Assembly: GCF_008831155.1 (NCBI RefSeq)
Contig: NZ_WBKB01000003.1
Coordinates: 124,001-188,000 of the forward strand
Length of the DNA: 64,000 nt
Source: Gulosibacter chungangensis
GTDB taxonomy: Bacteria; Actinomycetota; Actinomycetes; Actinomycetales; Microbacteriaceae
Reading direction: 5' to 3'
Shown: one piece after another, positions 61,716 to 64,000 of the stretch
How the letters are laid out: the number at the start of each line of letters is the position of its first letter
How positions within the stretch are numbered: position 1 is the stretch's first letter
Notes under the pieces: generated by a model
The model's input: only the letters and a program-made list of their open reading frames with translations
What the model was told of the DNA's origin: nothing
Databases searched by the model: none
Made by a program: the position numbers and the translations under genes

Positions 61716-63200
61716 GTGTCAACTTCCTTGCAGTCTCAATCAAATCGGTGGCCCGCTTTTATCGTGACGATTGCCGTTGCAATCCTCACGATTCTCGACA
61801 CGGCGAAGGTCAACGTCACGATTGCTCCGATTGAGGAGACGCTCGGGGCGAGTTCCGCGCAGGCACAGCTGATTGTGGCCGGTTACGTGCTGGCGTTCGG
61901 CATCATGCTCGTCCCGGCAGGGCGCTTGGGTGATATCTGGAACCGCAAGGCGATGTTCATCACTGGCCTGATCGTGTTCGCGGGCGCGAGCCTGTATTGC
62001 ATGCTGGCACCAGACTCGACACAGCTGGTGATCGCGCGAATCATCCAGGGTAGTGCCGCCGGTATTTTGATGCCGCAGGTGATTGGGCTCATCCAGAACC
62101 TGTTCCAGGGGCACGAGCGGGGTCAGGCCTTCGGTATTTTCGGTGCCTCGATCGGTATCGGTACCGCATTCGGCCCGACGATCGGTGGCGTGTTCATCAA
62201 TACGCTCGGCAGCGAGCTCGGCTGGCGGTGGACCTTCGGGATGAACGTGCCGCTGGCGCTCATCGTGCTACCGTTTGCGATCTGGTTGCTTCCCGGTCAG
62301 CAGAAGCACAAGCAGGGGAGCCACCTGGATCTACCCGGTGTGGTGTTGCTCGCATCCACCGTGTTGTTTGTGATGCTGCCGTTCGTGCTCACGAGCGGGA
62401 CTGCGTCGGATGATCCGGCGCGCTGGTGGTTCCTGCTGGTGGCGGCAGTCACGGCCGCGGCATTTGTGTGGTGGGAGAACCGCTACGTCGCTGCTGGCAA
62501 GAGCCCGGTGATCGACTTCGCGCTGTTCAAACTGTCTTCGTACCGAAACGGTGTGTTCATCACGACCTTCTACTTCGCGGTGATGCCGCCGATGTTCTTC
62601 GTGATGACGCTCTACAACCAGCAGGGTCTCGGGCACTCGGCCGTCGTGGTCGGGATGATCACGATTCCGTTCGCCCTGATGTCGGCACTCGTGGCGGCGA
62701 TCACGGGGCGCTTCACCTATCAGCATGCCGCGGGGATGGTGTTCTGGGGCCTGGTGATCTTCCTCGGGGCGATGCTCGCGCTGGCCGGTATCGCGTTGTG
62801 GGTCGCGCCCGAGCACAACCCGATTTGGATGGCCGTGGCGCTCGGCGTGGGCGGTATTGGTCCCGGTATGGTCATGTCGGCGAACCAGATGCGTACCTTG
62901 AGCCGGGTTCCGGTGGAGTCGGCCGGTGTGGGCGGTTCGTTCATGCAGGTTGGTCAGCGCCTTGGCAACGCGATGGGTATTGCGATCGCAACGTCGATTT
63001 TCTTCGCGGTTATCGCGATGCTGCCAATGCCCGGCGGCAAGCCCGACTACAGCGATCCGCTGACGCTCGTAACCTATCAGGACGCCTTCTTCGCGGCCTC
63101 GGCGTACATCATCGGCGTCCTGATCCTCGCGCTCATCTTCGCCTTCCTCGACCTGCGCTCCGACCGCGCCGACAAAGCAGAGGCAAAAACCGGTCAGTGA
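61716..63200 (+). CDS. MFS drug exporter, DHA2 family
   Basis: A 494-residue, about 14-helix exporter: INVTIAPIEETLGASSAQAQLIVAGYVL-like N-terminus (KVNVTIAPIEETLG), GRLGDIWNRKAMF (motif A), ARIIQGSAAGILMPQ (motif B), and ASIGIGTAFGPTIGG (motif C). The GTG start has TAGGCT 6 bases before it. It is convergent with the TetR gene, which may regulate it or another gene. Confidence 0.88.
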   Translation: MSTSLQSQSNRWPAFIVTIAVAILTILDTAKVNVTIAPIEETLGASSAQAQLIVAGYVLAFGIMLVPAGRLGDIWNRKAMFITGLIVFAGASLYCMLAPDSTQLVIARIIQGSAAGILMPQVIGLIQNLFQGHERGQAFGIFGASIGIGTAFGPTIGGVFINTLGSELGWRWTFGMNVPLALIVLPFAIWLLPGQQKHKQGSHLDLPGVVLLASTVLFVMLPFVLTSGTASDDPARWWFLLVAAVTAAAFVWWENRYVAAGKSPVIDFALFKLSSYRNGVFITTFYFAVMPPMFFVMTLYNQQGLGHSAVVVGMITIPFALMSALVAAITGRFTYQHAAGMVFWGLVIFLGAMLALAGIALWVAPEHNPIWMAVALGVGGIGPGMVMSANQMRTLSRVPVESAGVGGSFMQVGQRLGNAMGIAIATSIFFAVIAMLPMPGGKPDYSDPLTLVTYQDAFFAASAYIIGVLILALIFAFLDLRSDRADKAEAKTGQ

Positions 63201-63260
63201 GTGCGGCCCGCAGGGCCGTGTATCGAACTGACCCCAAGATCAACTCGCGAGCAGCGCTAC

Positions 63261-63899
63261 CTACTCATCCCCAAGCCCACAGCTGTGCACAATCCCAATC
63301 CCACGAAAGATCGCCCGCAGCTGAGCCCCTGTGTCCGGATCAGCACGCCCGGCGATCAGCGGGAAGTCACTGAGATCACGCTCACCTCTAATTTCATCGG
63401 TTCCACTCGTCCACCCTTCCTGCGCGAGGGCGATCCCACCGTAGAACCAGGCGAGCAGCAGGTCGTGCGCGTCGCGCGGGTTGATGGATGCATCCGCAGT
63501 GAGCTCGAGGATCGTCTCGCTGAGTCGAAACGAATTCGGGCCAAGAATGGGTTGGGTGCGCAATAGCGACATGGTGCCAGGGATGGCGGTGAGCTGCAGG
63601 CCCCGCTGTGCCAGTTCTAGGAGCGCGCAGTAACGGCAGTCGATGGTCAGGAGCTCTTCCGGCCGGACCATGCCGAGCCGTTGATCGCCGAGGTCGTGCC
63701 AGAGCTGTGAGAGCGAAGCGAAGTAGGTGTACATCGCGTTGGGTGCGATGCCCACTCCGGCGGCAATGGCGCGCAGCGAGACGCCTTCTACCGTGCCTTT
63801 TTCGCGTAGTAATCGGTCGGCCGCGTCCAGGATGCGCGCTCGGCTGATGTCGCCACGGGGGCCGCGCTTGGTTGGCTGGGTGGATGCGGGCTGTGGCAC
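63261..63899 (-). CDS. TetR-family transcriptional regulator
   Basis: A 212-residue TetR regulator with HTH SLRAIAAGVGIAPNAMYTYFASLSQLW near residues 40-67 after a Pro/Arg-rich start (PTKRGPRGDISRARILDAADRLL). C-terminal ligand domain of the TetR_C type; no ligand can be assigned. The stop is 60 bases from the convergent MFS gene. No operator palindrome was seen in the 30 bases before the ATG. Confidence 0.86.
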   Translation of the reverse strand: MPQPASTQPTKRGPRGDISRARILDAADRLLREKGTVEGVSLRAIAAGVGIAPNAMYTYFASLSQLWHDLGDQRLGMVRPEELLTIDCRYCALLELAQRGLQLTAIPGTMSLLRTQPILGPNSFRLSETILELTADASINPRDAHDLLLAWFYGGIALAQEGWTSGTDEIRGERDLSDFPLIAGRADPDTGAQLRAIFRGIGIVHSCGLGDE

Positions 63900-63927
63900 G
63901 AGGGGTTCCTATCGAAACGACGGGGAT

Positions 63928-63965
63928 GCGTAAGGGCCGCTCCAGTCTATGAGCGGCCCTTACGC
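63928..63965. terminator. hairpin upstream of the TetR gene
   Basis: 15-bp arms GCGTAAGGGCCGCTC / GAGCGGCCCTTACGC around an 8-base loop. It lies between the TetR start and a neighbouring minus-strand stop, so it probably ends that neighbour. Confidence 0.75.
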
Positions 63966-63984
63966 CAACGCTTTCGTGAGGAAC

Positions 63985-64000
63985 TTATTCCTGGCAGATC
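63985..64000 (-). CDS. possible 3' end of a neighbouring minus-strand gene
   Basis: The minus strand reads ATC TGC CAG GAA TAA, ending at 63985, directly before the hairpin. Too short to identify; inferred from the terminator position. Confidence 0.3.

Overview
The window reads as the chromosome of a high-GC actinobacterium, most probably of the Microbacteriaceae type. Supporting signs are mycothiol-dependent formaldehyde genes (11462-13177), a secretin-less tad pilus locus with actinobacterial gene order (40458-45124), a prfB / ftsE / ftsX / smpB / ssrA neighbourhood, DUF3039, many lipoproteins with short lipoboxes, and a set of apparently leaderless genes in which a TANNNT box lies 6-8 bases before the start codon. 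I do not commit to a genus.

Layout. 1-8.7 kb: the 3' part of an L,D-transpeptidase, an AztD-type zinc lipoprotein behind a Zur-like box, a broken AspT-type transporter, an FMN reductase, a GNAT-AAA+ fusion, and a TetR/MFS pair. 8.7-13.2 kb: an XRE-cupin regulator divergent from a flavoprotein-methyltransferase fusion, a CsbD protein and mycothiol formaldehyde detoxification. 13.3-18.1 kb: a tight four-gene minus-strand operon (binding-protein-like membrane protein, binding-protein/vWA lipoprotein, XpaC-like protein, TelA), one of the best candidates here for an under-described system. 18.2-24.1 kb: an acetolactate-synthase-like enzyme, MarR and Lrp regulators, and a divergent TrpXYZ-like ABC importer with a palindrome between. 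24.1-32.3 kb: nitrilase, an ABC-2-like exporter, DUF3039, thioesterase, pncB, murI-rph-rdgB.

32.4-40.3 kb is a scarred mobile region ending at tRNA-Leu(UAG). It holds gadB with an in-frame UAG, an IS481-family element inserted at the gadB stop codon, a decayed relaxase, two small heat-shock proteins with an HspR-like regulator, a GNAT enzyme, a truncated general stress protein, an IS3-family element and a decayed serine-recombinase end abutting the tRNA. It looks like the remains of a transferable stress-tolerance island.

40.4-51.7 kb is core: tad pilus genes, a CPBP protease, prfB, metP-metS, ftsEX, smpB. 51.8-54.5 kb is cargo next to the 3' end of ssrA: a Fic protein and a two-gene module (unknown 248-residue protein plus PIN nuclease). 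54.6-64 kb: tmRNA, a 901-residue Gln/Gly-rich membrane protein, aroQ, an AbiEi/DUF559-like gene bracketed by two ~103-bp palindromic repeats, a MetE-like methyltransferase, a lipoprotein, an MFS pump and a TetR regulator.

All statements rest on reading the sequence and on family knowledge; no database search was run.
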